In this document: in pieces, positions 31,108 through 44,059 of the stretch
How positions within the stretch are numbered: position 1 is the first letter of the stretch
Layout: each line of letters begins with the position of its first letter
Source: Glebionis coronaria
Taxonomy: Eukaryota; Streptophyta; Magnoliopsida; Asterales; Asteraceae
Reading direction: 5' to 3'
DNA: 64,000 nt
Assembly (NCBI GenBank): GCA_025667525.1
Contig: CM046882.1
Span: 546,356,630 to 546,420,629, forward strand
Made by a program: the position numbers and the translations under genes
Notes under the pieces: generated by a model
Told to the model about the DNA's origin: nothing
The model's input: only the letters and a program-made list of their open reading frames with translations
The model's database searches: none

Positions 31108-32837
31108 ATGCGCACTCGATCCACGTCTTATCAAGAGCCCGAGCCTCTCGATAACTTAGACATGGCCGGTGTACAAAACAACAACAACATACCACCTCCA
31201 AACAATAATAATAACAACAACAACCCGCCTTTCAACAACATGAATAATAACAACAACAACAATGAGCCTCTACCGGATAATCGCCCGATGATTGAACTGC
31301 TGCAAGCTCATGTAGATGGCAACACTGATCCAATTGTTATACCAGCAATTGCAGCCAACAACTTTGAGCTAAAATCAGGCTTTATCCAGATGGTCTCCGC
31401 TCAACCATTCTTGGGACGTACCATTGATGACCCACATGACCATATCAAGAGATTCTTGCAACTCACCAACACGGTCAAATTCAATGGTGTTCCACAAGAG
31501 GTTATCAGGTTACAACTTTTTCCCTTTTCTTTAGAGGGACAAGCCCGGCATTGGCTTGCTAAGGAACCGCCACAAAGTATTCTCTCGTGGACGGATTTGG
31601 AAACAAAGTTTATCAATTACTTTTTCCCACCCTCTCGTACTACCGCTTTGCGGAATGAAATCATAAATTTTGAACAAAAGTACGATGAGTCGTTTAGTGA
31701 ATCTTGGGATTGTTTTAAAGATCTTTTAAGAAAATGCCCACAACATGGTTTTACCAAAGTACATCAAATTAATACTTTTTACAATGGTTTAAGCATGAGT
31801 GACCAAGATTCACTAAACAGTGCCTCGGGGGTAATCTTTTGGCTAAGACTTCCAATGCTGCTTGGGATATCATTGAGAATAAGTCTCGTGTGCAAACCAA
31901 GAGTGTTCGGACCAATGTCGCTAGTGCTAGCACTAGTGACAGCGACAAGAGATTGGACAAAATCACTGTGCTTCTTGAATCGCTTGTTACCCACACCGTC
32001 AGCAACAACAACAGCAACAACGCTAAAAACGCTTAAGTCAATGCTGTTAGCCAACCATGTGAGATATGCGGGGGTCCTCACTCTTACACCTCTTGTACCG
32101 CCACCCAAGACTACCCTGCTGAGAATGTGAATGCAGCATATGGCACCTATCCTCAACCTGCTTATCAAGCTAGACCTCAAGGTGACCGTAATTTGCTTAG
32201 CTACCGCTCCAACAACTACCTCTCACCACCCGGTTTTCCTCCAAACAACCCAAACCAACAACAAAACCTCAATCGCCCTCCTCAACAACAACAACAACCT
32301 CGCACACCATACATCCCACCTCACAAGCAGCAACAACCACCTCAACGAACCAACCAAGTCTACCAACCACCTGCTTATCAATAACCGGCATACAATGCTC
32401 CTCCCAACCAACCCACCGCTCTTCACCAAGAAGTGGAAACCTATATGAGGACTAACGATGTGATAGTGGGAAATCTTCAGAGAGAAGTGCTCAACCTGAA
32501 AGCAGACTTGGTTAAACAAGGGAACGATTTGAGAGCTGACATGAGAAACACGTTGGATACCCAAACGAATGACTTGAAGAACATGATGGCTAGTTTCTTC
32601 CAAGGTAATCAACCCTCTTCTTCGGGTACTCTTCCGAGTAACACCGTTGCGAATCCAAGAGGGGAGATGAAAGCAATCACCACTCGAAGTGGCAAAGGTA
32701 CCAAGGAACCCGAGCTTCCTATACCTCCACCGGTGGTTGTGACTAAGGAGAACGAGTCACCTGCTCCTATTCCTCATCCTTATCCTTCCCCAATTTCTCC
32801 GCCTCCTACTTCTACCCTCCTCCACCCAAGGATGTGA
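31108..32837 (+). pseudogene. E3 gag (Athila type), broken
   Basis: Translation begins MRTRSTSYQEPEPLDNLDMA and runs through an asparagine-rich stretch. The retrotransposon GAG domain follows (LQLFPFSLEGQARHWLAKEP, SWTDLETKFINYFFPPSRTT, FSESWDCFKDLLRKCPQHGF, INTFYNGLSMSDQDSLNSAS). One G is missing from a G run near 31830, shifting the frame. The shifted frame continues AKTSNAAWDIIENKSRV, with nonsense codons at 32034-32036 and 32382-32384. A CEICGGPHSYTSC zinc-knuckle-like motif lies between them. A proline/glutamine-rich stretch and MRTNDVIVGNLQREVLNLKA complete the protein. A second frameshift near 32800 separates gag from pol. GAG would form the particle. Confidence 0.9.
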
Positions 32838-35611
32838 CTGATCCTATTCTCCCAAAGCCCTCCTCTTCTTCCAATATACCTTATCCATCTAGGTTGAGGA
32901 AAGAGAAGCTCAAAAGCAAGGACGATATTCAGGTTTCGAACTTCCTTAAAATGTTCAAACAATTGAATTTTAACATCTCCTTCGCTGAGGCTCTCGCTCA
33001 CATGCCTAAATACGCGAAAATGTTTAAAGATCTTCTGAGCGACAAAGAAAAACTTCTTGATATTGCCAACACCCAACTTAATGAGAATTGCTCTGCAGTG
33101 CTCTTAAGGAAATTGCCAACCAAGATTGGTGATCCGGGTCGTTTCTTAATCCCTTGCAATTTCCCGGGAGTAGAGAATTGCATGGCCCTAGCCGATCTAG
33201 GTGCCAGTATTAATCTAATGCCTCTAAGCGTTTGGAAGCAATTATCTCTCCCTGAGCTAGTCCCCACCAAAATGACTTTGGAATTAGCCAACCGTACGGT
33301 TGCTTATCCAGTGGGGATAGCCGAAGACGTCTTTGTAGGAGTCGACAAATTCACTTTTCCTGCTGATTTCATCGTCGTCGACTACGAGATGGACCCTCGT
33401 GTTCCCTTGATCGTGGGTCGTCCATTCCTGAGGACCGGTCGCACTCTCATCGATGTTGAAGCCGGTGAGCTTATCATGAGAGTGGGTGACGATAAAATCG
33501 TCTTCAACATGGGAAAGTTGTCTAAACATCCTTATTCATACGAGAGTGTTAATTGTATTGACGTTCTGGATGAGGCTTGTGAAGAACACTTCAAAGATGC
33601 TTGCAAAAGTATTCCTACCTCTCTTCCCAATGTTGAAACCGTTTCCTCTATTGATTCATCACTGTCTCTATTTGGAGAAAGTGATTTGTTTTGGAACAAT
33701 CTTGAAGACACCATGGGAGATGTGAATTTAGCTACTAATGATTCTCCCACTGATGGGGATGAAGACATGCATTTCTTTGACAACCTTCTCAACGAAGACA
33801 ATCCTTCTCCTCCATCTCCCACGGTTATTGCTATCGATACTCTGATTTTGAAAACGCCTCTCATCGAAAATCCTCCGGATTTAGAACTTAAGGAGTTGCC
33901 GCCTCATCTCGAGTATGTGTTCCTTGAAGAAGAGAAGAAGTCGCCAGTCATTATCGCGAAGGACTTGAAGGAAGAAGAAAAATCTCGCCTCATCGCCGTG
34001 CTTAAAGATCATAAGAAGGCTATTGCTTGGAAGATTTCTGATATTCGTGGAATTGATCCTCACTTCTGCACACACAAAATTCTCATGGAGGATGACTTTA
34101 AGCCCACAATTCAAAGCCAACGAAGGGTGAATCCAAAAATACATGAAGTCATCAAAACAGAGGTTATCAAACTTCTTGATGCGGGTATGATTTACCCTAT
34201 TTCGGATTCCCCATGGGTTAGTCCAATCCATTGTGTGCCTAAGAAAGGCGGAATAACCGTTGTTCCCAATGAACACAACGAGTTAATTTCCACTCGTCTC
34301 GTTACTGGGTGGAGAGTTTGTATAGACTACCGCAAACTCAATGATGCCACGAGAAAGGATCATTTCCCTCTACCTTTTATGGACCAAATGCTTGAACGTT
34401 TAGCGGGTAATGAATATTACTGCTTTCTTGATGGTTTCTCGGGTTATTTTCAAATACCCATCGATCCCCAAGATCAAGAGAAGACAACATTCACTTGTCC
34501 CTATGGCACATTTGCGTACAAAAGGATGCATTTTGGCTTATGTAATGCCCCCGGGACTTTCCAAAGGTGCATGTTAGCTATCTTCCATGACATGGTTGAA
34601 CAAACCATGGAAGTCTTCATGGATGATTTCTCGGTCTTCGGGGATTCCTTCTCTTCTTGCCTTGCCAATTTGGAACGTATGCTTAAGCGGTGCGAAGACA
34701 CTCGCCTTGTTCTGAATTGGGAAAAATGCCATTTTATGGTAAAAGAAGGCATCGTGCTGGGACACAAGATTTCCAAAGCCGGTCTTGAAGTAGACCGTGC
34801 TAAAGTCGATGTTATCGCTAAGTTGCCTCCACCTTCAACCGTGAAGGGTGTGAGAAGTTTTCTGGGTCATTTTGGCTTCTACCGTCGATTCATCAAAGAT
34901 TTTTCTCAAATCGCTCGCCCGATGACCCACCTCTTGGAAAAAGATACTCCTTTTATCTTTTCCGAAGAGTGTCTTGAAGCGTTCAACTCGCTTAAGGATA
35001 AGCTAACTAAGGCACCCGTCTTGGTTACCCCTAATTGGGAGCTTCCCTTCGAGTTGATGTGCGATGCTAGTGATTTTGCTATTGGAGCGGTTCTGGGACA
35101 AAGAGTGAACAAACACTTCCAACCAATCCATTACGCTAGCAAGACAATGACGGGGGCACAATTGCATTATACGACAACCGAAAAAGAGCTTTTAGCTGTT
35201 GTCTATGCCTTTGAAAAATTTCGCCCCTATCTTGTCCTTTCCACCACAATCGTTTACACCGATCATTCCGCGTTGAAGTACTTGTTGACAAAGCAAGATT
35301 CCAAACCAAGACTTCTTCGCTGGGTTTTGCTACTCCAAGAATTTAAAATCGAAATTCGCGATAAAAAAGGAGCTGAAAACCTAGCCGCGGATCATCTCAG
35401 TAAACTTGAGGATCCTTACCAGGGGGATCATCCGAACAAAGAAATCAATGATTCTTTTCCCTTGGAGACCTTAATGTCTATAAATTCAAAGTCTGATGAA
35501 ACCCCGTGGTTTGCGGACTTTGCAAACTACTTAGCGGGTGGAATTCTTAAGGAAGGGTTAACATCCCAACAAAAGAAAAAGTTATTCAACGACATTAAGA
35601 CTTACTTTTAG
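32834..35611 (+). pseudogene. E3 pol: protease, reverse transcriptase, RNase H
   Basis: An open frame of 925 codons. The protease has MALADLGASINLMPLSVW (Athila-style DLGA active site) at residues 117-134. The reverse transcriptase has WVSPIHCVPKKGGITVV, RVCIDYRKLNDATRKDHFPL, YCFLDGFSGYFQIPI (motif A), RMHFGLCNAPGTFQRCM (motif B) and MEVFMDDFSVFGDS (catalytic FMDD, about residues 595-600). RNase H has ELMCDASDFAIGAVLGQR, TEKELLAVVYAFEKFR, VYTDHSALKYLL and NLAADHLSKLE, with its acidic residues in place. A TAG at 35609-35611, where family members have Trp, ends the frame. The integrase continues in the same frame. Apart from that stop the domain set looks intact. Confidence 0.95.
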
Positions 35612-36790
35612 GATGACCCTTACCTATTCAAACAATGTGCCGACTTGCTTATTCGCCGATGTGTTGATGGACCGGCAGCTTTGAAAATCCTTGATGCTTG
35701 CCACAAAGGACCCACCGGTGGTCATTTTAGTCCCAACTACACCGCCAATAAAGTGTTTGACTCGGGATTTTATTGGCCCTCCATATATCGTGACGCTCAC
35801 AATATGGTTAAACGATGTGATGATTGCCAAAAACAAGGCACGATCACACATAAAGACGAGATGCCTCAGAATTTCATTCAAGAGTGTGAAATCTTTGATG
35901 TTTGGGGTATCGACTTTATGGGGCCATTCCCTTCCTCTAAAGGAAACAAATACATCCTTGTAGCCGTTTACTACGTTTCAAAGTGGGTCGAAGCCAAAGC
36001 TTTACCTACTAATGACGCAAGGGTGGTTTGTAACTTTTTGAAAGCTCTATTCGCTAGATTCGGTGTGCCTCGCGCCATTATTAGTGATCGTGGGACTCAT
36101 TTTTGCAATGACCAATTCGCAAGAGTCATGGCTAAGTACGGTGTAAATCATCGTCTTTCCACAGCCTACCACCCACAAACTAATGGCCAGGCTGAAATAT
36201 CCAACCGAGGACTAAAGCGAATTCTTGAAAGAACCGTGGGAGAGCATCGTGCCTCTTGGGCTGATAAACTTAATGATGCTTTGTGGGCTTTCCGTACTGC
36301 TTACAAGACTCCCATTGGTTGTACACCATATCGTCTCGTGTACGGGAAAGCGTGCCACCTCCCCATTGAGTTGGAGCACAAGGCTTACTGGGCCTTGAAG
36401 TGGGCTAATTTTGATATCAACAAAGCCGGTGACCTACGCAAGATCCAACTCAATGAGCTCAATGAACTCCGTAATGAGGCTTATGAAAATTCTTTGATCT
36501 ATAAGGAAAGAACTAAGCTCATTCACGACTCTAAGATTAAGAACCGCGAGTTCCATGTTGGAGACAAAGTCTTACTTTTTAACTCTCGGTTGAAAATCTT
36601 TTCGGGCAAGTTAAAATCTCGTTGGTCCGGCCCATTCACCATCGCCCAAATTTTTCCATATGGTACTCTCGAGCTCGCTCAACCTGATGGACCGAATTTT
36701 GAGGTGAATGGCCAACGAGTGAAGTTGTACTTTGGTGAGGACACCTCTCAGGAGGTGATTCCATCCCTTACCACGTTCCCCATGAACTAA
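35612..36790 (+). pseudogene. E3 integrase
   Basis: In the same frame as the RT, after the stop. The HHCC zinc finger is [17 protein letters not shown] with CDDCQKQG. The catalytic core has [20 protein letters not shown] (first Asp), [16 protein letters not shown] (second Asp) and [18 protein letters not shown] (Glu). The C-terminus has [20 protein letters not shown] and [19 protein letters not shown], the GPF/Y-type module, ending at 36790. All D,D,E residues are present. It has no independent start, so it depends on readthrough of the upstream TAG. Confidence 0.95.
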
Positions 36791-38730
36791 TTTTGGGTCG
36801 AGTCAGGCTCGTGACTCGGTTATCAAAAACAAGCGCTCCTCGGGAGGCAGCCCGAGTGTCTATCCTTTTATGTTTTAACCTCCTAAGTGTAGGGGGACTT
36901 CTATAGGTCTTTCTCTTTGTGTGGTGATGTGATTACAGGGATTAGTGCACTCTTGGAAACTTTGAAGAACCATGCTCCCGTGTTATCCGAAATCCGGTTC
37001 TATCTCTCAACTATCGTGATTCAATTTTCTTCATACTCACATTTGAAATTGATCACTTTAGTCGTCTCTTCCTTAACTTGAGTTAACCAACGTGCACAAT
37101 GTCATAAGTGTAGGGGAGACTTTTCCCAAATGCTTAAACATTGAGGACAATGTTTATCTTAAGTGTAGGGGGACTTCTATCGAAGTTTTAAGTGGACTTT
37201 TCCATGAAAATGCCTTCATTTAACCGGAAAATCATATTTTTCAACATTTTTCAAATTTTTTATTAACTTTGGCCATTTAGTCGTAATTTTTAAATTTTTA
37301 TCGTTGCTTTCATATGTATATATCCCGCAATAAAATCAATAATATTAATATAATGGTGTAGCTAGTTTAGAAATCTTTTACATATTAGGCCCGTTGCATT
37401 TATTTTGACTCAACCCGAATAGACTTATCCAAGTTTATTCTAGCTAGTATCCTTAACCATGTAGACCTTAATTGGTTTATTAGGCTAAGTATCCACGAGT
37501 CTCATTACTTGAGATTTTAAATTGTGGAGGACGAGAAATGATAGAGTCAATTATAAGTCGGTATTCTTGCACAAGCTCACTTGGTGTAATTATTTGCCTA
37601 TTCTCCCATCACTTGCTAATAATTTATCTGCAATAAGTAAGGTCGTACGATTTGAAAAGTTACTTAGCTTCTAGCCCAAGATCGTTTAAAAGTTGCTCGG
37701 TAATGATAAGAGTTCATAGCCAAGGCATAACTTATGAAGCGGGGCACGAATATTGGCGAGTCCGAAAAGGCCCTAACAAGGCATGAGGATTCCATTTTAT
37801 TGCTAAAGATCCAAAGTGATGTGAAAAGCATTATTCCCAAAGTCAATATGAAGGATCAAGACTCACGACGAAAAGCAATCAACTCCCATAAAGATCATGG
37901 AGAAGTCTATCCGAAAAGACCCTAACAAGGTATGAGGATAAATAGATCCAAGTCCGAAAAGGAGGCGGATCGTTGTATCTCAAAATCCCAAATAGAGATT
38001 GAAGAAATAATCATGAAGTCGTGGTCAACAAAGTTGGAGTACCCCTCAAAAGTCTCCAAGTGAAGAAACTCTGTTAACGATGAGAAGACCATTATCTCAA
38101 GCACGTCTCTCAAGATATGAAGTATGAAGTACATGCCAAATATCGGCCCGAGAAAGGTCTCAAATCGTGAACCGAGTTATGCCAAGATATGAAATTTTTG
38201 ATATCCCGAGAAGCAGTTTTAAGAGATTTTGTCCTTTAGCTAACTATTGATCAAATCGTCCTACTTTGCTTTCAGCCTAAATAAACTATCGAAATAAGTC
38301 CAAAAATGCATCTTCATGATCATTCTAAGACAAAAATAAAATATAAGAGATACACCTAGGAATAAGGGAGTTTAAGCATATAATTAAGCCATGTGTGTAA
38401 GTGTTTGATTTACTAACTTATAATAACAATGATCTCGTTTTTAAGCTTAGTTTGGGGAACGTGAAACTTGAGGATGATAAATCTTCGCAGCACCAAAGCC
38501 CTAATGTAAGTCATTGATTTCTTTGCAAGTTATTTCCATGTAGCTATTTTCAAGTGAAAATGGTTTTCTATCCTTTTGTTTCCTTTAAAGTTTAATCTCT
38601 TTTAAGTACTTTAATTTTTGTCTAGTAGTATTTGAATAAGGCCAAGGTTGATTAATTATGAGAAAAGTGTAAAATTGCTTTATCACTAAGCATTGCATGA
38701 GGGCATGGCAATGGTTAAGTGTAGGGGATT
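36791..38730 (+). other. E3 3' non-coding region with repeated polypurine-like tracts
   Basis: About 1.9 kb without a supportable gene; the env-like ORF of some Athila elements is not visible. The tract AAGTGTAGGGG(G)A occurs at 36885, 37106, 37161 and 38717, and the last copy is the polypurine tract next to the LTR. A 30-bp phrase (tccgaaaaggccctaacaag) is repeated at about 37760 and 37911. Confidence 0.75.
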
Positions 38731-40401
38731 TGATAGGTGTGTAAACACCCATCCTTTTACCACTTAATTCTGGCTAAAACAAGACCAAAACGCGTATTTA
38801 ATATCATTTGTTTGGAATTATGCGTGGTTTTTGTGTTTACTGTGTTTTCAGAGCCAACCGGATGATTATTGAAGAAAACATGGGATTGCACGGGATTTAT
38901 CGAAGAAAAAGACTCAAGATGAAGTCTATTGTCCAAGAGATGCAAAAGATTTGAAGTCACTGGGCCTATTCGAAGATTTATCGAAGAAAAGGACCAAAGA
39001 TGGAAGATTTACAAAAGTCGAAGAAACTCAAGTCTATTAAACGAAGAAATTAAAAGACGAGTTGAATTTAATCGACAACAAATCCCGAATCAGAATCGAA
39101 AACGTCAACTTTTCTGAAAAGACGAGAAGACAAGAAGAACGGGAGAAAGCCCACTCACCAACAAAAGGGAACACCTATATAAAGGGTTCCCCTCACACAC
39201 TTTGCACCCAGATTTTAGTTTTTCTTTCTCCTTCTTTTTCTCCCTTTTAGTTCGTAGCATCACCAACACCACTAGGGTGTTTGGTGATCTTGATCTTTGT
39301 TTTTTTCAATCTTGTAATTTTAATCCTTGTTTTGTTATTGTTAAAACATTAAATCATCAATACAAATTCTTGTTTAATCTTCCCATTTCATCTTGTTCAT
39401 CATCATCTTTTTATTCAAGTTCTTAAGTTCTTGTTTGATTGATTTGATCTTTAAAAGTTGTTGGGTTTTGTGTTTTTGTTGATGGGATTTGTAGTTTATG
39501 ATTAGTAGATGCTTGGTGTTTAGCTTTATTTAAGATTCGGTGAAAAACTTGGTGATTTTTGGATTAAAATAGTTTTCCTTGTTCTTCGGGGTAAAGTTAC
39601 TGTTCTTGAAGTTCCCCAGGTTCCGAATGAACCTAATCTTCCGGATGAACACTAAGTTCCGGATGAACAGCTAAAGTTCCGAATGAGTTTATGTTAAGAA
39701 AAGTTCCGAGTCAGTCTAGAAGTTCCGAATAAATTTTCCTTTCAAAAAGTTCCGAATGAACTTAAACTTCCGAATGAACACCAAAGTTCCGGATGAACTA
39801 GAAAGTTCCGAATGAATGTGTTTTTGAAAAGTTCCGGATGAATGTCATTTTTAAAAGTTCCGAATGAGTTTTTCCTTTAAAAGTTCCGAATGAATTTTTC
39901 CTTTAAAAGTTCCGAATGAGCAATAAGTTCCGGATGAACAAAACTTCCGAATGAGTTGAATGTTCCGAATAAACTTCCGTATCAAAGTTCCGCATAAAGA
40001 TCTGAGTGAAGTTCCGAACGAAGTTCCGGATCAAGAGTTCCGAACCAAGTTCCGAGTGAAAAGTTCCGAATCAAGGTTAAAGTTCCGAATCAGTTTTCTT
40101 TCTATCTTACTTACTGTTTCTTTTTGTATCTGTCTTAATATTTCTCATTGTTTCTTTATTTTATATTCTAAGTTTAAGTTAATTTTAATTCCAATATTTT
40201 AATTCAAGTTTTTATTAATTGTCGTTAAATTAATTGTTTTTGATTTAAGTTTCCATTTTAATACATTTAAACTTTTTAGTAGATTAGAAAACTAAACCCC
40301 CTTTTTTAGTAACCAAGAACAATCATTCCACTTAGAACCAAGATCAATTCGAGGGGATATCGAGAGAACTTAGTTGAACCCATACAAAATCACAAGTATC
40401 A
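38731..40401 (+). repeat. E3 right LTR
   Basis: Nearly identical to the left LTR across 1671 bp, including the AGTTCCGAATGAAC array. The small differences include aatgcg/aacgcg, ccagttt/ccagatt and the terminal cluster before TATCA. Confidence 0.93.
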
Positions 40402-42252
40402 AATAGTTTGCATCTTGTTATGTGTAGGTACTCATGAAGATAAATCATTCTATTGATTGTGGATTGAGTTACTTACACTTGTAGAAGACTCATCTTCTTT
40501 GATTTCCAACATCATTGAATGATGATATCAAGATGGGTAGGATTGATACTAATCCTTGAAGACTTAGTAGTCACTATTAGTCATAGTTGGGCTTTGCATT
40601 GGCTCCTTGAAAGCTCAGAATGCAATTTGTGGCCAAGGTACGCTTTCGTTCTTCTACACGCCCTGTTGATCATTCTTTTGATTATTAATTGACTATATGC
40701 TTGTTCTTGGCATCCTTGCCTTGACATTTATTTGTGGTTTGTGATTCTTTCCTTTTTCCTTCTCAAACCTTCATTGCTTGGATACTTAACTCACTATGGA
40801 GATGTAGGGTGAGTTAGTAGAATCTTAAAGTATCAAGCATGATTTCCATGGTTTGCACCCTTACGGTTAGTAGGACCAATATCATGTGTAACTTTTGTAA
40901 TTAAGCTCATCTCTAGGATGATTAGTGAATCCCTTGAGATACCAAACTACTTCATTAAGTTGTAGATGGATTTTACACATTTGGAACTGAAATATTCCAA
41001 GGATATTGTTATCCTTAATTCTAGTAATATTTATCCGATCATGTGGGAGAGAAAGTGAATCTATACTTTGCTCATGTTTTGAAATAGAATAAGACTACTC
41101 TTGAAAATGATCTTATTCTATGCATCAAAACTTCTTGGTATAATTCATTACCAAAGCCGTTTAGACTTTCGCCAGAAAGGCACGTCTTAAACCACTATAT
41201 ATGACACAAGCTCTTCACCTCTCCAATTTGAAGAATGTCATTTGTCTCTTGAGCAATGTTCTTGGTCTTGATTCACTTCCTTTGACTCCTCTCCCCTTTA
41301 CTTCTTTGCTACGAGTAGTCGTTTGTTCGTTTCGGTCTTTTCCTATCTTGATTCAACTCGTAATCCTTCAACAAGGCATTATTACCTAGTGTTGTGGTGG
41401 TCTAATGATATCCTAAAAGGTTTGAGATATATTTTTAAGTATTTTAAAAATTTTGGTTTTCAAAAATTCATTGTTTTTCTTTGATAAAAACCGGCCTTTG
41501 TAGGCGGTTCTTTATCTCTGGCGCTTCAAACACGCGGTTATCTATCGATAAGGAAACGCGTGCAGGAACTTTGTCAGAGTGTCAGTTTTTATAATATATC
41601 CTTTTTGAAACAAACCCTTCTCTCTCTTTCTTTCTCATAGCCGACGGGTTTTTATTTTTCCACCATTGTTGAAGCTTCAAAAACCTTCAATCACTCAAAT
41701 TAATTGATTCCAAGTTGTGGGTTTCACCCATCCTTCATCAAACATCAATTAATTGTAATTATTCTCATTCAGTTTCATCTATTTTGTTCTAGGGTTCATC
41801 CTTTCATAATTGGGGATTTTTAAAATTGAAATTGAATTAGAACCTTGATAGGAATGTGGGTTGACATAGTTATTTTACTATGATTCCTTAAGTTCATATT
41901 CATTAAGATTTCACTAAAACCCACTTGTAGAACAATCCGAATTTTGACTAAATATTTTTGGTTAATTGATGGAATTGAGATGAACCCGTGAACAAATGGG
42001 TAATTGCATTGTTAATGCCTGCCTAAAATCTTTGTTTTGAAAAACCAATGTTCTAGTTCATTGTTGATTCTACATAGTTTATATGTTTTGGTCACTGATG
42101 AAATGGGTACATTGTGAACATGATAATTACAAGGATTAATCCTTTGTTTGTCAAGCAATTGATGAAACACATTCTCATCTTTTGATTTTTGATTTCTTTT
42201 CATATGATTGATTGGAGAAATATTTCTTGTCTATTATATTTAGGTACAAATC
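40402..42252 (+). other. E2 internal region between E3 and ORF-a
   Basis: No conserved domain seen. A degenerate copy of the LTR palindrome lies at 41505-41565, followed by a TATA-like tttttataatatatcc at 41586-41601. The end (ttatatttaggtacaaatc) just before the ORF-a ATG could be a splice acceptor. Confidence 0.6.
41505..41565. promoter_or_regulatory. degenerate palindromic module upstream of ORF-a
   Basis: Contains aggcggttctttatc, then cgcggttatctatcgataag and gaaacgcg. It shares the ATCGAT centre and GCGGTT/AAGGAA arms with the LTR palindrome. A TATA-like sequence follows 30-40 bp later. Confidence 0.65.
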
Positions 42253-43477
42253 ATGCCTTTAAGATATCAAAAAGATCACCAAGACACTAGACAATATATG
42301 CCCAACCTTTCCGACTTTTGTCACTCAACTTAACTTGCCAACACTTATCGTTCCCTTCAAACCCGTTGTTTCCATGAGGGTAGAGTTGTCCAAGAGGACA
42401 TTAGGAATTATGCTTACATAAAGTCTATGTTTGAACAAATTGGGTTCGATTGTTTGTTATACATAGAAGAAGACATTTAACCCCAATTCCTCTTGGAGTT
42501 CTTTAGCACTTATTCTCTCATTATGGAAAATGGTAGAATATTTGTTAGGTTCATCTTAAATGGTCAACTCATTCAATACTCTCTCGAGGCCTTTGGTCAA
42601 ATTCTTGGTGTGCCATTTGAGGGCACTTGTCGGTTAACGGATAAATGGAATCTTGAAGCTCTCCTTGAGTCCAACGATTTTCCTCCAAATGACCACTTGG
42701 AAGTTGACGTTGACTTCATCCTTGACATCATTTCCAAAGTGCGTAATAGAACCGTTGGAAGAAGCCTTCATTCTAAAAGACGTTCGGTGAAACGTCATGA
42801 GGTTCTCTTAAGAGACCTTAATGATGATATGGTTCAATGGGCCAACATCCTTAGGGAAAATGTGTTTTGTCTTGGTGGTAATCGCGATCATGTTCCGGCA
42901 TGTTTAGTGCATATGATATTTTGCATCTTTACCGAAACCAAGTACAATTTATCATATTTTATCGCTCGACGGATCAATTATGCTATCTCCAAGCCCAAAA
43001 AAAAACCTCCCTTATGCCATGCTGCTTACTCGCCTCTTAAAAAGGGTTGTTCCTGACTTTCCTAACCTCAATCTTTCTCGATTTCAACCGGTTCAACGGG
43101 TAATTTTGCCTATTCAAGAGGTATATGAAAGAAAGCCTAGAAGTGATAGAGGTATAAGAAAAGTCGACCAACAAGAGTCTGATGATGAGGACACTTCTAT
43201 GCCAACAAGTGATGGTGATGGCCTAGGTACAAGTGCTCATTTCGGCTCTTCAAGTAACTCACACCCCTCCACTAACTCATTCATGGACGGGTTAGAAGAC
43301 CTATCTCCTTCTCCTCACCATGCTACTAGTGAAATTCCGGAGAACCTTAGTCTTGAGGATGTCTATCGGTCAAATCTTAGAACACGAGGTGAGTTTCATG
43401 ATCATCAAGTTGAGTCAAGAGGTGGATTCAAGTACTTGGGGAAATTGATCAAAGGACTTGGCAAGAAGAAGAAATGA
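42253..43477 (+). pseudogene. E2 ORF-a: retrotransposon-associated protein, possibly ATHILA ORF-1-like
   Basis: From ATG at 42253 the frame encodes about 400 residues when two in-frame stops (near 42328 and 42478) and one frameshift are passed over. Visible parts are MPLRYQKDHQDTRQYMPNL, QTRCFHEGRVVQEDIRNY, FVRFILNGQLIQYSLEAFGQ and ILGVPFEGTCRLTDKWNLE. Further on come ENVFCLGGNRDHVPACLVHM, IFCIFTETKYNLSYFIARRI and a Ser/Asp-rich tail ending KYLGKLIKGLGKKKK. The frameshift lies in a run of nine A near 43003. I recall proteins with ENVFCLGGNRDHVPACL as abundant in Asteraceae retroelement annotations. The fold resembles the ATHILA ORF-1 family, but the function is unknown. It is preceded by the palindromic module. 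No catalytic motif is visible. Confidence 0.6.
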
Positions 43478-43755
43478 TGACTTGGATTGGATTCATGATG
43501 AACATGATGTTGAACATGTTTTATGGTATTGAATTTTTTTATGTGTGTATTAACTGTTACTACCTGTTTGGATTACTAACTATTTTAATCCTTAATTAAC
43601 TATGTAGTTGATCTTTCAATTTACATAGCTTTGTGCATATTATGTGTTTGTTAGCTTCCTAGATTTTGATTTATAGCTAACTTTGGCTTGCTATTTACCT
43701 GTGTGAAATCTGGGCTGACCAAAGTTTGAGGAAGTGCATTTTTTTACACCACTGG

Positions 43756-43880
43756 TCGCGGTTCCTTATCGAACCCGCGGTTCCTTAGCAATAAAGAACC
43801 GCGGACCTATGTAAGGAACCGCCCGTCCCTGTTTTGACAGAATCTTTACTTTACACTGTTTTCCTTAATCTATATAAAAC
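43756..43880. promoter_or_regulatory. palindromic module plus TATA upstream of ORF-b
   Basis: The stretch 43756-43823 has four GGTTCCTTA/AAGGAACC-type half-sites (tcgcggttccttatcg, cgcggttcctta, aagaaccgcgg, taaggaaccgcc). TATATAAAAC lies at 43871-43880, about 50 bp later. Confidence 0.7.
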
Positions 43881-44059
43881 TTTGATAAAAAAATTGCAAA
43901 AACCTGCACTTTCCTAAACTAGGGTACCTAATTTCATTATTCACCTAAAATGATTTTAACCCATTACTAGTTTGGATCATTCCCTTCTCTTCTTAAACAC
44001 TCTTTTGTTGATTGTGTTCTTCATCCCTTCAACTCTTCTCTAAATCTTAACGCACAACC

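Larger units (their letters stand above)
29216..40401 (+). mobile_element. Athila-type Ty3/gypsy element E3
   Basis: E3 has 1.67-kb LTRs (29216-30885 and 38731-40401) that differ at only about eight scattered sites plus a small cluster near the end, indicating a recent insertion. Both LTRs run from TGATAGG to TATCA. Flanks are ACTAG (29211-29215) and AATAG (40402-40406), a 5-bp duplication with one mismatch. The primer-binding site is complementary to tRNA-Asp. GAG and a gag-pol frame in the order protease, RT, RNase H, integrase identify Ty3/gypsy. The FMDD RT motif and the GAG type point to Athila. Three nonsense codons and two frameshifts disable it. Confidence 0.93.

Noticed and set aside
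36791..38730. Env-like gene in E3
   Set aside because: Some Athila elements carry one after pol, but I see no long frame, signal peptide or membrane segment here.
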